Assembly (NCBI RefSeq): GCF_037392515.1
Contig: NC_090283.1
Coordinates: forward strand, 39,572,249-39,636,248
Length of the DNA stretch: 64,000 bases
Direction: 5' to 3'
Source: Haliotis asinina
Lineage: Eukaryota; Mollusca; Gastropoda; Lepetellida; Haliotidae
Part shown: positions 45,802 through 58,832 of the stretch, in pieces
Layout of the letters: every line of letters starts with the position of its first letter
Position numbering within the stretch: the first letter of the stretch is position 1
Translations under genes and position numbers: made by a program
The notes under the pieces: model-generated
Told to the model about the DNA's origin: nothing
The model's database searches: none
Seen by the model: the letters and a program-made list of their open reading frames with translations, nothing else

Positions 45802-46323
45802 TCTGAAACAAATATTATAGTTGTCTCTGTTCCATCGATTGCACCTCTCAGAAAGGGCATACTGATTCCAGGAAAATGCATACGCTCAACCGGAGTATTG
45901 ATTAAACCAGCATTTGAATTAAATATTCATAGTCACCCTAACTGCTGTTACTGACTCATTTGGGCAATCAATCCTTTTTTCTCCAGTCACAGTCAACAAA
46001 CCACCCAAATATATTAAAACAGCTTACAACATCAATGACACACATGTTCTAATTTTACTTTAAAAAAAGAAAACAGACACACAAACAAACACGTTCTCCA
46101 CGACGTCTGCATTCCTGAACAGCTGGAACCTGCTTACGTCTGAGAACATCACTCTCTGCCACTGTTTCTTTTACTACTGGCAAACTTTACGCGCTCACCA
46201 AAGACCTAGATGTCGATGTTGAAGCGTCAACTGTACATCACATAACATCTGCAGGCACAGATACCGTCTTGTCTGAGTCGTGAAGCTGATATTTGTAAAC
46301 TGATGGGATGTTCTGTCTCTGCT
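45802..46323. other. 5' flank of TRIM gene 2
   Basis: Similarity to the gene 3 upstream sequence ends near 45865. No promoter element is assignable; the untranslated first exon is not located. Confidence 0.5.
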
Positions 46324-46612
46324 GACCCGTGAAGATCCGGTGTAGAATAGGCCGTCAGCAAACCCATGATTACCATAGAAAGGTGACTATGCGTGTCGTA
46401 AGAAGTGACTAACGGGATTGAGTGGTCAGCCCCGCTGGCTTGGTTGACACATGTCATCGGTTTCCAGTTGCGCAGATCGATGCTCATGCTGCTGATCACT
46501 GTATGATCGAAAAGTCGACTATTTACAAACCGCTGCCATATAGCTGACCATTTGATCTCGTTAGTTGCCTTAGTTGCTGAAGGCCTATTTTACCGGACCT
46601 TCACGTGTTTGA
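46324..46612 (+). mobile_element. Composite SINE family 1 element with inverted ends
   Basis: A forward copy starts at cccgtgaagatccggtgtag and runs to gctgccatatagctg. It is then joined to a reversed 5' piece, ttgctgaaggcctattttac + cggaccttcacgtg. The two ends therefore pair as an inverted repeat of about 35 bp. It is either a 3'-end replacement or an insertion of one copy into another. Confidence 0.75.
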
Positions 46613-47097
46613 CATTTTGGAGTTGCCAAGGGTATTGCTACAGTATACATAAGTGCATCAACTTTATGTATCTCTTCTGGTTACTCAACACGTACACCTA
46701 ACACCTTCTGCTTTCTCCAAATATAAACTTCATTCACCATCTCAATATCCCACACCACAGCATTGTTTTGACTGCATTTAGAGTTTGGCTAAGATATATT
46801 TATTTCGAAAAATGATTTCGCAAGTCTAGTTTTCAAAGGCATACTGTTGATATAAAATCTCTTCTGAAATGCGAATTATATGTTGCTGTAATCCGAGAGA
46901 AATGAGCAGTCAGCGCAATGTATAAATTTCGAACACCAGTTCACAACTCAAGTGTCAACATTACTTGTAATAGGGTATTGTTCAATATGCCTTATACGGA
47001 ATTTGTGTGTAAAAACTAATACCTTTATTTAGTAGAAGATGAATACCATGTTTTCTATAGAAAAGAATTACCTCATTACAGAAATAATGGTAGAATT
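46613..47097. other. AT-rich spacer, nothing seen
   Basis: No gene or repeat supported. Its equivalent in copy A would lie left of the window. Confidence 0.5.
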
Positions 47098-47428
47098 GTG
47101 TTCTAAATTTCATTTAGCTCATTTGAATTTAAGGTAGTACGTTAGGTAAGCTTATATGTCGATACGTTATTCAAAATAAGACCAAAAGGCCGACACTGGA
47201 TATGTGACCTAAATATACTTTATCCAACAACTGTCCTACAGGCCATATGATATGACATCTACTACATGCACTGTCACCCCAGTCTGTACGCTAAAGACCT
47301 CTACCCCAATCACCTACAGTGTTTAATATCCACTAACACCCGCTATCCTTTTCCAGTCACCCCAGTCTGTACACTTTACACCTCAACCATAACCTCCTAT
47401 AGTGTCTATCATCTACTACCGTACACTG

Positions 47429-47595
47429 TTCGATCGGGTGGTCAGGCTCGTTGACTTGGTTGACACATGTATCGGTTCCCAATTGCGCATATCGATGCTC
47501 GTGTTGTTGATCACTGGATTGTCTGGTCCAGACTCGATTATCTTCTGACCGCCGCCAAATAGCTTGACCACTGCTGAGTGCGGCGTAAAACTAAA
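47429..47595 (+). mobile_element. SINE-like element, family 1, with TSD
   Basis: Same insertion as 332-511, flanked by ccgtacactg at 47419-47428 and 47596-47605. The (actc)n tail is gone: ctaaa runs directly into the right repeat. Confidence 0.9.
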
Positions 47596-47605
47596 CCGTA
47601 CACTG

Positions 47606-49825
47606 TTTGCACCAACCCTCCCCTGAATTTACACCATTTACTACACCTTAACATCTATCCCCTACACACTGGCATATCTACCGGCATACACCATCCACCC
47701 TTATCCACCCTTGCATGTACACCACTTATACTACACCTTAACCTCATTCTCCACTCTGTGATATCTACTAGCATGCACTATCCACCCCCACTTACCCCTG
47801 TATGTTAATTCCCCTTCCCCACGAGTTAATAGTCCCCCGGACAACAGCCGCGCCCCCTCCAATCATAACAAAACACACAAACTAAATGTTCTGATGTTAT
47901 TTATATTTATAGCACTATATAACACCACAACACATCATCTTAAGAATCAATACGTGTATCAGTTCATTTAAAAGGACAGATAAATATACACCATTTATAC
48001 CACATTTTAAACCCAATCTTCACGTTGTGACATACTATCCACACTCACCCACACACCCAATGCTACCCACCAGTACACATAATTTGCTACACCGTAACGC
48101 CAATTTTATTCACCCGAAACATCTCCATAAACCTTCTGCTACCAGTGATTTAAGTCCACCCGTGTTTTTCATCTACCACTACCACTAAACACTTATTGTA
48201 TCAAAGGAATCTGTTAATATATACTATTACTCCACCCGTATATACCATACACCTTGTGCTGTCACCCCTGCAACTCCGACCTACATATCCTACAGCACAA
48301 TCGCCGGGTGTTTAGGTCATTGTGACATGTCTCCATCTTTGTTAATCTAAAAAATACCCTATCCTACCCACCCTGTCGTTTACGCTGCCTTGAAAGCATT
48401 CATGGTGACGATACTTCAAATTAAGGGTTCAGGTTTATCTTCTGAACTACGCTCCAATCAACACCATGTTTAACTGCCACAGAGTCAAAAGATCTGTTTT
48501 TGCTGTTTCTGTGTTAAATTACACGGATTGTGCAAAACGCATTAGAATGAATGACGTCTGAGGCAAGAGTGGCAATGTTAGGATAACCTCTTTGATTTGA
48601 CTCCCGACTGTAGAAGCTTAACGTGTGACATAAGTAGAAAATGAATCATCTACTATCTACGTCTTTTTCCGACTTTGACTGGAACTATATCTATATCAAG
48701 ACAATTTTACTGGGTTATATTGAGACAGGACAGGACACACTTACCTGGAAGTTCGACTTCCCTGTTGTACATGTCACTTCCGGGTCAGATCGTTATGCGC
48801 GAGTTTTATAGCTATCGAATTATAGCAGGTTATCCAATACATTGATATGGCCGTACAAACTGGTTTATTTGACGACACTGCCAATTATATTGAGATAAAT
48901 GTCTACCATTTTAACTAGTGTCTCGTGGTGGGTCCACATGATTTGGTAAGAAAGTCATGCTTAATATCTGTTTTAACTAAACATCTCCACAGACGTATGC
49001 ATTTTGTAACTATGCATCAATAGAGTGCATGAATTTGATTACTGAATAAATCTAAAAAAACTGTGAAATGAATGTTTTTCCTAAAATTTCATCTGTACAT
49101 ATAATGCAAGCAAAAATATCTTCAAAAGCTTTGTACATCTGCAATAATAATAATAACTTTAATAGTTTAAAATTTTCTTGTTGTTTGATGATAAATAAGA
49201 TATGTATATGAATAAGATAAATCAGTATATGTCCCTGTGTTGATATTGTCAGGAAAAGTACTACACACACTTTCTCCCATTTTTAACTTTGGCAAATTTG
49301 TCAGCATGTCAGCTCCTCACAAGTACGGCCAATGTTTCGATTCCTTTAAAAATGGCACGACCTGTGCAGTACGTTGCAACTTTCCCTCACCCTGATCAGG
49401 TTAGAAAACATTAATACGATCACTCTGTATTTCACTCACTCAATCTCGCTCCAGCTAAATATAACACCTATGTTCGTATATGAATTGTAAGTAAACACTG
49501 ACTCAGTTTGATTGGATAATGTCCTAACAAGGAATGCATTGTTTGTTTCACACAGTGTGTACGGGCTAATCTCTAAGAGAGAAGTTCATCAGTCGAGATA
49601 ACCCTCACAAAGTTATTTTCCTGCGACGGAAATCTTTCTCCACCTGTGGTGTGAATTTTGTGTGAGTTGCCAACAGAGCATGTTTAATCGACAATTAGGG
49701 CATGAGTATAACATAACTGACAGGAGACATATAACTTGGGTGAAATCAGCCATATTTCTTAAGAGATATCCCAACAATGAAGGTGGATCACAAAGCTTTG
49801 AAGATGATGAGGTCACAGTCATTAC
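47606..49825. other. TRIM 5'-flank-type spacer, no gene
   Basis: Equivalent to 522-2645. It carries the degenerate minisatellite up to about 48060, with an added stretch near 47810-47980 not in copy A (ccccttccccacgag through aaaaggacagataaat), interrupting one unit. No coding region. Confidence 0.6.
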
Positions 49826-49829
49826 TGAG

Positions 49830-49993
49830 TTATATACCCTACAACGTGAGATAGTTATATACCCTACAACGTGAGATAGTTATATACCCTACAACGTGAG
49901 TTAGTTATATACCCTACAACGTGAGATAGTTATATATCCTACAACGTGAGTTAGTTATATACCCTACAACGTGAGATAGTTATATGCTCTGTA
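49830..49993. repeat. 25-bp tandem repeat, about 6 units
   Basis: ttatat starts recur every 25 bp from 49830 to 49980. The copy A array has about four units. Confidence 0.95.
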
Positions 49994-51495
49994 ACTTCAT
50001 GTGTTATTTCATGCTACAGACAAACCCATACATGACAAAGTGTGCTGCTGGTTGATAAATCTGGTTGATGGACGTGATGAGGATGCACTGAAACCGTATC
50101 ATGGACGAAGGTGCACTTGGTGAGACCACAGTCAACAGCAATAGGATCACTATCATAAACCAAGTGTTATGTTCCATTCACCAAGTATACATCTACATAG
50201 AAATGGGCTTCATTGTGTTTCATGTATATCTTAAATGTCGACGCCACAGAACGATCGATCTCGATTTTCCACTGAAACAAATGACATTGCGCGTATACAG
50301 CAAAACACTGTCAAAAAGTGTTCGTATGGGACCACTGGTAGTAAGTGATGGCGACAGGTAGAGACCCGTGTCACAACTGATCTCTAACAATCCAGGCTTG
50401 TCGTAAGACGCGACCAACCGGATAGTTTGATCAGGACCCCTGACTTGGTTCATGTGCTAACTGTGCAAGATAATGACAGTTCCCTGACCTCATGTTATAA
50501 TTATTTCAGTGATAAAGGGTGTCCATTTTGGCATCACTTGCCGGTAAATACAACTACCGGAACGTTTGGTAAGTGCTGTTTTCATTCTTTTGCAAACAAA
50601 TATGACCTTCCCTCTTGTTGTATACTGAGCGAGGTTTCGTCAGACGGAAACGGAACAAAGTGACGATGATAGAAAAACATGATTATCAGACTGAAAATAG
50701 AAATGAAATGCTCCTATCCTCAGCCTGTAGAATACGTTTCCACATTTGTGTTGATACAAATCATTGTTAACATTTGCGGCCAGCTGCTTTTCTCTGAGTT
50801 GGAATCCGATTCCATTTTGAAACAGTATGATAATGTTCCTGAAGGGGCGTGACACGTCTCAGAAGACGGAGCTCGGCGAAAGGTATGTCGCTGTAGGGAG
50901 ATTCCACGTCACATTGATAACAGCTGAGTCCCTTTAATGATGTCACATGGTGGAGCAGGCGAATCACAGACAGTTATAACCTAAGCTCTCTGGACATGTG
51001 ATCAGGTTGTACTTTAAGAGTTGTTGTGATTGTCAAACTGACTAATCACTGACCTTAAGACGTAATATAACTATGCACACATTCCAGATAAAAATCAACT
51101 TCTTTACGTACCGTGCGTAAGAGACAAAGCTTTTGCAACGAATAATTTAACCTGACACAGTGCAATAACGGTTATTGTGTCTGAGTGTCTGAGATAGTTA
51201 TTACAGTATATTACAAACAAACATCCCATGTATTAAGTTTTCCATTTGTCACTGAATATAATTTGTCACTGAGAACCAAATGTTCCTCTGTTCTCATTTG
51301 TTACATTGCCGATACACCACCAATGGGTGGCAACCATTAACGCGCGCTGTGAGTCTTTTATCTCTCGCCCAGCATGCATGTGGGATGAACGAGTGTGAAT
51401 AAGTCAGTGGGGTGTAGCCACGCGCGATCAACACGAAGTCATATCCAAAGGGACGCATGAAAATCTGGGTGAGAATTGGTGTCCAGTATGCCATG
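49994..51495. other. Spacer equivalent to 2757-4375
   Basis: No gene supported. A decayed piece of SINE family 1 lies near 50395-50456. Confidence 0.55.
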
Positions 51496-51499
51496 CAGT

Positions 51500-51660
51500 T
51501 GTAGAGGCGACTAATGGGATCAGGTGATGCGGCTTGCCGATTTTGTTGACACATGTTATCGTATCCGGAATGTCTAACGCTATGTTCATGCTGTTGATCA
51601 CTGGATTGTCTGGTTCAGACTTGATTATTGACAATCCACCGCCATATAGCTGGCTTTAAG
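51500..51660 (+). mobile_element. SINE-like element, family 1, decayed
   Basis: Equivalent to 4376-4550; gttgatcactggattgtctg and ccgccatatagctgg are clear. Confidence 0.8.
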
Positions 51661-51884
51661 CAACGAAACAACCAACCGTATGCAAAAGCATGCGGCCTTA
51701 TGTCTTTGTAATAGAGATGGCGTGATGCATTTTAAACGTCCTGTCCTACAGAATCTTCCCTGACGTACAAACAACATCCTACAAATATCTCGTGATAGAC
51801 TCGTCAAGTCAAGCCATGCAGAAAATGGTCCTTGCATTCCTATGTTTAGAACCAGTGCAGGTTGGGATTATCTGCAGCAATTCA

Positions 51885-52090
51885 TTCTTGTCATAAGAGG
51901 TGACTAACGGGATCCGCTGTGATCAGGCTCCGTGACGTGTGAACACATTCCTTCTTATGCTAGTTGCGCAGATGGATATTCGGGCTGTTGATCACTGGGT
52001 TGTCTGGTCCAGACTCGATTATTTACAGAACACTGCCACATAGCTGGAATATTAAAGAGAGCGACGTAAAACTAAACTCACTCACCCATT
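51885..52090 (+). mobile_element. SINE-like element, family 1
   Basis: From ttgtcataagaggtgactaa to gagcgacgtaaaactaaact and cactcac. A second short family piece (cataaaaggcgac to acatgtcatcagttcc) is at 52127-52192. Both lie in the stretch deleted from copy A. Confidence 0.82.
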
Positions 52091-52194
52091 CCTACTATCA
52101 AATGAGAAACAAAGTTTCTATGCTTGCCATAAAAGGCGACAGTGGATCAGGTGGTCATGCTCGCTGACTGCTTTGACACATGTCATCAGTTCCC

Positions 52195-53390
52195 AAGCAT
52201 GATACAGAACTAACACCGAGGCAGTAAGTCGGAGATGGAGTGTGGTGGACCGAAGGTGGACTATATCTTTAATCACGTATCACAACACTCTTTTTCAGAT
52301 CATGGATCAACAGCGGTAAATTTCCATGGCCGAGAACTGTGATTACACAATGCCATTTAGAAAGAGGTCCAATGTAACGTATGTCATATTAATTTTGGAA
52401 TTGCACTTTCCTAGTAAAGTACAAATTCTGGTACTGTTTTGTTTTTGCTGCCGATTAGGTGCCTGACTCTGTGGGTACGTGTACAACCTACTGTTACTGA
52501 GGTGAGAATGTTTATATACTTCAGATTTAATCAGATTTAATAAGCCACTTCAATATTTGTTAAATTAAAGAAGCATATGTGTTTTCGTGAAGCACAATAA
52601 ACATGTGTTTACCTCGAGCTTTTATTATCAGATACTGTGAAGTGAACACATTCGTGCCTGATGAAAAACTTACATGGAAATTAAATGCTTCATTCTAAAT
52701 GTGATTGTATGAAGCACACATAATGTTTGAATAACACAGGTAGTCAGGTAGTATCCATATGACTTGATCAGTAATGCCAAATTTACATTGACTTCTCCCT
52801 GTTACGGAGGTTATAATTTAACTTGCAGTTCACAAATAAAGTATAAACATGAAATGATACCATTAATATCAATGTAATAATTCAGAAAAGGGCGTTAGCA
52901 CTGTACTTCTAACACCTACAATGTAATATATGTTTTACAATTAATGTTTTAATGTTATACGATTTGAAATTAAAGAAATATTAAAATTTAAACGTAGCAT
53001 CCATATGCATCATCCAAGAAAAAAATCAACAGCAGCAATGTACCACACCGTGTTGAAATAAACAAATGTACTGGCGACATTGCACTTTCAGTGCCTTGAA
53101 CTTATCAAGCTTCTTATTGGCATGATCACAAACAACAGTGAAACAGTGTTTTTGTTATCTTGTCAGCCTTGCCGAAACAAAAGTTAAAGCTCCCCCAAAC
53201 AGCTTCTTGTTTATTTTTAAATGTCCATCACCTTGTATATGCTGAAGCCATGGTTAGTGGAATGACTGTAGTGATATTTGTTCATAATTAAAGGAACTAA
53301 TCAAATATGGAGAAATCTACTATTTCCTTGTGTTTGTACCTACATAAGAAAAATGAGACGAAGAGGGTTTGAAATGAACTTCATCAACCT
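52195..53390. other. 3' flank of TRIM gene 3
   Basis: 52200-52330 matches 35604-35755 downstream of gene 2. The rest is AT-rich with no gene seen. Present here, deleted in copy A. Confidence 0.55.
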
Positions 53391-53394
53391 ATAC

Positions 53395-53572
53395 TTGTGG
53401 TAAGAGGCGACTAAAGGTATCAGGCTCCTTGACTTGGTTAAAGCATGTTATCGAATACGAGTTGTGTAGATCGATGCTCATGCTGTTGATCACCGGATTG
53501 TCTGGTCAAGATTCGATTATTTACAGACCGCCTCAGATCTCAAATACCCCTGAGTGCGGCATGAAAGGTCAA
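53395..53572 (+). mobile_element. SINE-like element, family 1
   Basis: gtggtaagaggcgactaaag, catgctgttgatcaccggat and cctgagtgcggcatgaaag mark it; the tail is eroded. Absent at the equivalent place near gene 2. Confidence 0.8.
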
Positions 53573-53975
53573 ACCAAACAATTGATCTACACGACATTTT
53601 AGAATTGGACTTATAACATAAAATATTGTAACATATTCATGATTTGAAATAACTTTTGATGAATTTGTGGAGTCAATTAACCTTGTTGAGACATTTCCCA
53701 GACATGTATGAAATGTGTGTTAAACGGGTCAACTACTGGAGAATAATAATCATAACAATAGTCATATGTGGATGCAAAATGTTTGTAACATCCGACAGAA
53801 TCCAGTCAAGTAGAAAAAGAACACATTTAGCTGACCTCGTTACATTCTTGTACACAACAAACAACACATAGACAGACAATTTATACGTCCGCCTCAATCC
53901 CTACAATTACATTTGACAGTTTAAATAAATAAATCACACTCACATGTTTACACAATGTCATGTTTATTTTATTGT

Positions 53976-54608
53976 CTAATTCAAGGCGTGATAGACAATT
54001 GACTTCTTGGTGTCAGTCATGGTGATGTCTGCCCCACATATCATCTTTATGTTGACTGTGTAGTGATCTGGCCGGCCAGCAGCAAACACGGGAAGATGAG
54101 ACTCCCTCCACTCAACATCTACCTGGATAAAATAACCTCTCTGTCCAGGTCGATGAAGGCGAGTCTCCCCCTCCCCACATCCAGCACAACGCCATAGTGG
54201 AGGGTGGCCTGTGTGCCGAGTGTGTCAGACATTGTGTTACTGTAACACTTCCCCTTCTCCCCCTGCTGCCACACCCTAGTACAGAGACCCCCCTCCCCCC
54301 AGTATGTCACATCTTTCTACACTGACACACCTGGAGCGGCGTTGCAGATAAACATACCTCTCGCTATCCACACACCACACCCACCCTAGACTGTGTCTCC
54401 CAGTACTGTGGGGTATGTGGGGCAGGGGTGACAGTAGAGGAGGATGAAGGAAGGGAGATGGAGGTGGAGGCACATGTACTCCGATATTCCTGTAGCCTGC
54501 CGCTGTGTCTGTGTTATGTGGCGGGCCGCGAGTTGACCAGCTGACCGTCTGTAGTTACGAGGCACCAGTCAGTGTTGGCTCGAGCAGCGTCCAGTTGTAG
54601 TTGAGGAC
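53976..54608 (-). pseudogene. Decayed SPRY exon of TRIM gene 3
   Basis: The acceptor ATATTTCCAG is kept and the exon opens PQLQLDAARANTDWCLVTTD. Compared with genes 1 and 2 it has a TAA at 54514-54516 (CGA or CAA there), a net loss of 53 bp around 54368-54372 removing the region after WETQSR, and four extra bases in a C-rich run near 54288-54300. The 3' half (YGVVLDVGRGRLAFIDLD, then the PVF region) is still readable up to a TAG at 53976-53978 with AATAAAATAAA beyond. It cannot give a full SPRY domain. Confidence 0.88.
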
Positions 54609-57600
54609 CTGGAAATATACCTTTTGTTTACAGTTTAACAAATTTCACGACTTCAAAAAACAAATTAGACATTTTATTATGAACGTCGTTTCAATGTTCA
54701 CAAAACAGTGCACTGAACATCGGTTGACATTTTCGTCAGTGTGTGAATTTGTGTCATAATTGTCATACGAATAGATATTATAATGCTGTGAAAATGTGTA
54801 TATGGGTATTCTAAATGTTTTCCATTCAATTTTACACTGACTGACAATGAAATAAACACTCCATGAAACATTTTGTCAAAAATTGTTAGTTGAGCTGGTT
54901 TGCTGTCTGTAGTCAGAAATAGACACTTGCCGCCTGAAAACACATTTGTATAAACTTTTATCAGGAGAAAACTATCATTGTTTGTATTCTAAACTCTTCT
55001 TATATGATTTAGCAAGCAATAAGACTGACAAAGTAGTTGTTTGACGATATTTTTACATCAGTATCAACAGATAACTTAATTCTACCTACCTACTTCTTCA
55101 AAGCTAAGACTTTGTTCTTAATTTTAAAGATAATTTAGCAAGGTTTCTGTGTCGGGCCGTTGGTAAAAGTGGAACCACTTTTGAACTTAACAGAGCCAGT
55201 AAACTTATAATCCGTGTAGAAAATAGACTGTATCGAGGGTCAGAGAGATCCTCCGTTTGCTTGTAGCATGATCGTTTGCATGATCCTCCAGTCGTCTGTG
55301 AGCAAAATCACGGTTTGTGTTTCTGTTTAATTGTAGGTCTCATTTACTACCAGATGATGTAATACCTCTGTTTCTTGTTCTTAATAAAAGTCAGCAAGAT
55401 GTGGGTGAGTTTCAACTGAATATGCTTGACTGGTTCATTGTTGTTTAATGCCGCACTCAGCAATCTTCCAGCAACACGGCAGTGGTCTGTACATAATCGA
55501 GTTTGGACCAGAGAATCCAGTGATCAACATCATGAGCATCATCCTAGTCCGGGAACCTGACCACCCTATACCACTAGTCCATCGCCTTTGTACGACAAGC
55601 ATGTGCTGCTAAAGACTGAATTGAACTCGGATCTTCATATGAACGTATGGCATGCTTCGGCTTTTCTAGCAAACACGCTTACACGTCCTCAACCGTTTTG
55701 GATGTGAAGTGAGGGCTCCATGTGAGACGATTTTATCAACATGTAGACGAGGACATCATTGATTAATAGTCAAGATGTTGTCCCCACAACAATAACGTTC
55801 AAACCCACTTTGAAACATGAGGACAAACCTTTTATATATTGAAAATGCGATACAGTGCTTATTGACTATCTTACACCACACCAAAGACGTCATCTCTCAT
55901 AGCATCAGACAGTAAGGAACCCAATTTTTTATGCAACATTTGTGTATGCGATTAAGGGAAGAGCTGTTATCTCCCTGAAAACGGTTATTTTATAGAAATT
56001 CACGATTGGGGAGGGTTGCACTCAAATTAATTAAAACATGCCACACGCATGCGATATGCCTTGACTTCAAGTTCACTCTGCCTCAAAAGAGGAACAGTCT
56101 AAGTTAATCCTGTCTGGTGAATAGGACCTTTGAATAATAATTTTAGTACCAGTGATCGATGTTATGAGTATAGCTTTCAGTTTACATGCTAAATGCCATC
56201 TGATTACAAGCTATACAAGTATTGTGTTATGCATTTTTCGTTAATTGTTTAAAAACGACAGTCGACAAGTAATGACTTATTCGATAAGTAGGCCGGTTCG
56301 TAAGTCGTGGTGTAGCATAATCCCTGAAAATATATGTCAATCGATCTGAGAGACACCTTTATTCATGAAAACACACAATATCTTCTCTACTTAGTGGGGC
56401 GGTGGGGTAGTGTAGAGGTTAAAGCATTGGCTCGTTATGTTGAAGATCCAGGATTGATTCCCAACATGGGAAGAATGTGCGAAGCCCAATTCTGGTGTTC
56501 CCTGCTGTTATGTTGCTTGAATATTGCTACAAGCTGTGCAAAAACTCACTCACTCACATGTATCTGTGTTTGTGTCATCTGAATCACCATGCACTGACGA
56601 TATGTTGGATTGTTGGGGGGAATGTCATTTTGCGTAAGGGTGTAAACGCGAAATTCGGCTAAGCTTCTCAAGTATAAATTTGTAGACCATTTTGCACCTA
56701 CCTTATATTTAATGCAAACTATCAAAACTATTTGTTGATAAACCCCAACATATGTATCAATTATCAAACCATCCAACCCTGAATACCCGTTCCTATATCG
56801 TATAAATGACATCAGGAAATATGAACTGTGATCAACAGTCTCAAAGAATCTTTGTTAAAAAATCGAAAGCAGGTACTACACATTTCAATGGTCTGGTATC
56901 AAAAGTTTACCTTTACTTGCGGCCTAATAATCAGTCATAACTGAACATATCTCGGACCAAGTTCAAGAAAGGAAGATAGATTTACAAATCCTGCACATTC
57001 CTCTTCATGAGTGGTCAGGTGGTTTGTTGTTTAATGATGCACCTCAAAGTATTCCAGCTAAACAGTGATGCGTTTCTCTTGCTCTACAGTATGTAATGGC
57101 ACAGTAGCATAGGATAGAGTAAGTGAGTTTAGTTTTACGCCCTACTGAGCAACATTTCAGCTGTATGGAGCCAGTTATAAGTAATCGAGGCAGGACCAGA
57201 CAATTCAGTGATCAACATCATGAGCATCGACCAATCCAACTGGAGTACGATGACATATGCCAACCAATTCGGAGAGCTTGATCTCGCTAGTCGCCTCTTA
57301 CGACAAACATAGGTTACTGAAGACCAGTTCTAAGTCAGATCTTCACGCATATCTGTGAAGTGCGGAAAACTTCATCACTTGCTTTAGACAGTTAGCATCT
57401 GATTGAAATTACACCGCAGATTCACCGGCTTCATCTTTCCTGTTTCACGTCTGTATGTTTCACACACACCGTCTGCAACATGCATCCTCGCAACGTGTCG
57501 AAGAATCACAGAAAGAAGACGTGCTAAAACTAAATTTGATTTTAACAGTGAATGTTTGTTCAAAGATCTGGGTACGACTCTTTTGAAAACACCATAACAT

Positions 57601-58787
57601 CTATCAACACAAATCTCAATCTATTTTAATTTCCGAAGTGTTTTTTACTGCTCAACTGCAGTTCAACTTGCTATTCATTTCATGAAGGAACAAGGATTAG
57701 CTTTGAAACTTCGTGTAAGAATAAAAAAGAAGTTGTTGTTCATAGAACGTGTAATGTATTCCTGTTCGTCCAATTTCTAAATGCCTTTCAAAAAACTAAC
57801 AAACTATCGCCATCCAATTGTTGTGCTGGTAACACAGTCAGCTATAGAACCACGAGTAGCCTTTGGTATCTACCAGGCCTGTTTTTGTCACTGGCCCTTG
57901 AACCACAACTGAAGTATGCAGACACAGTGTCGAAGGGGTTAGTTTTTTTCAACGCGATAAAATTGCCCTTACTTCTGAAGTTACTAGTAGAGAATGGTCT
58001 TTGACTGATGAACATTGATGATCTAACCAGATTAATGAAGCAACGTTTGAACGGAATGAAGTTGTCTTTTGAGGATTGGTGGGTCTGTATGAGCCTGAAT
58101 ATGTTTATATCTGGATGATGAAACCGAAAATACGGATGAATACAAACAGAACCTGAGAGCCTCTCCGGGTTGTAGCAAAAGGATATACATTGTTACGAGA
58201 GTGTATTTTCTGTAAATTGTATTTCTTATTAAGTGATATTTATGATGGGTCACAATTTGTACCATAAGTGTTCAGTGCTATTTGTATTTTAGCGGCAGTA
58301 CATTAAGGTAGTTCTCTAGAGTTCATTCTCTTTGTGAATGTTTTGACAGAGGTAAACACGAGGCCGAGGAATTTCTAAGTTGACGGCGACGGTCGAATTG
58401 TGCTCGAATATTCAAGAATCAGTGACTGTGTATGCATAGGCTAATTGCTGTGTTGACACACTGGTACACACGGATTATCTGGAGTACACTAAACTACCTG
58501 CCTCTTTGTCAGTACTTGACCTGCATAACTGCTGCCTAACGCTCAGTATAATTGTTTCCCACTCTTAAACCAGGACTTTGGTGAGTTAATAATATATTTG
58601 TGACCCATTACTTTATATTTGACTTTATATTTTGAATACTAAGAAAGGAACGAGACATACAGGCATGTTTGTTCATTATAAAGTACTTACCCCCTCTTGT
58701 TTGCTCTCAGCATCAGTTAGATGACTACCACTACCATCTGTCTGTGTTCCGTTGTCTGTAAAATAACAAATAACCATTACATATCTA

Positions 58788-58832
<45 letters not shown>

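Larger units (their letters stand above)
54609..58690 (-). other. Introns of TRIM gene 3
   Basis: Equivalent to 5226-9219 with the same three old insertions. The exon 3 relic lies near 58125-58168 (CCGGAG after CTACAAC). Nothing else coding is seen. Confidence 0.75.
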
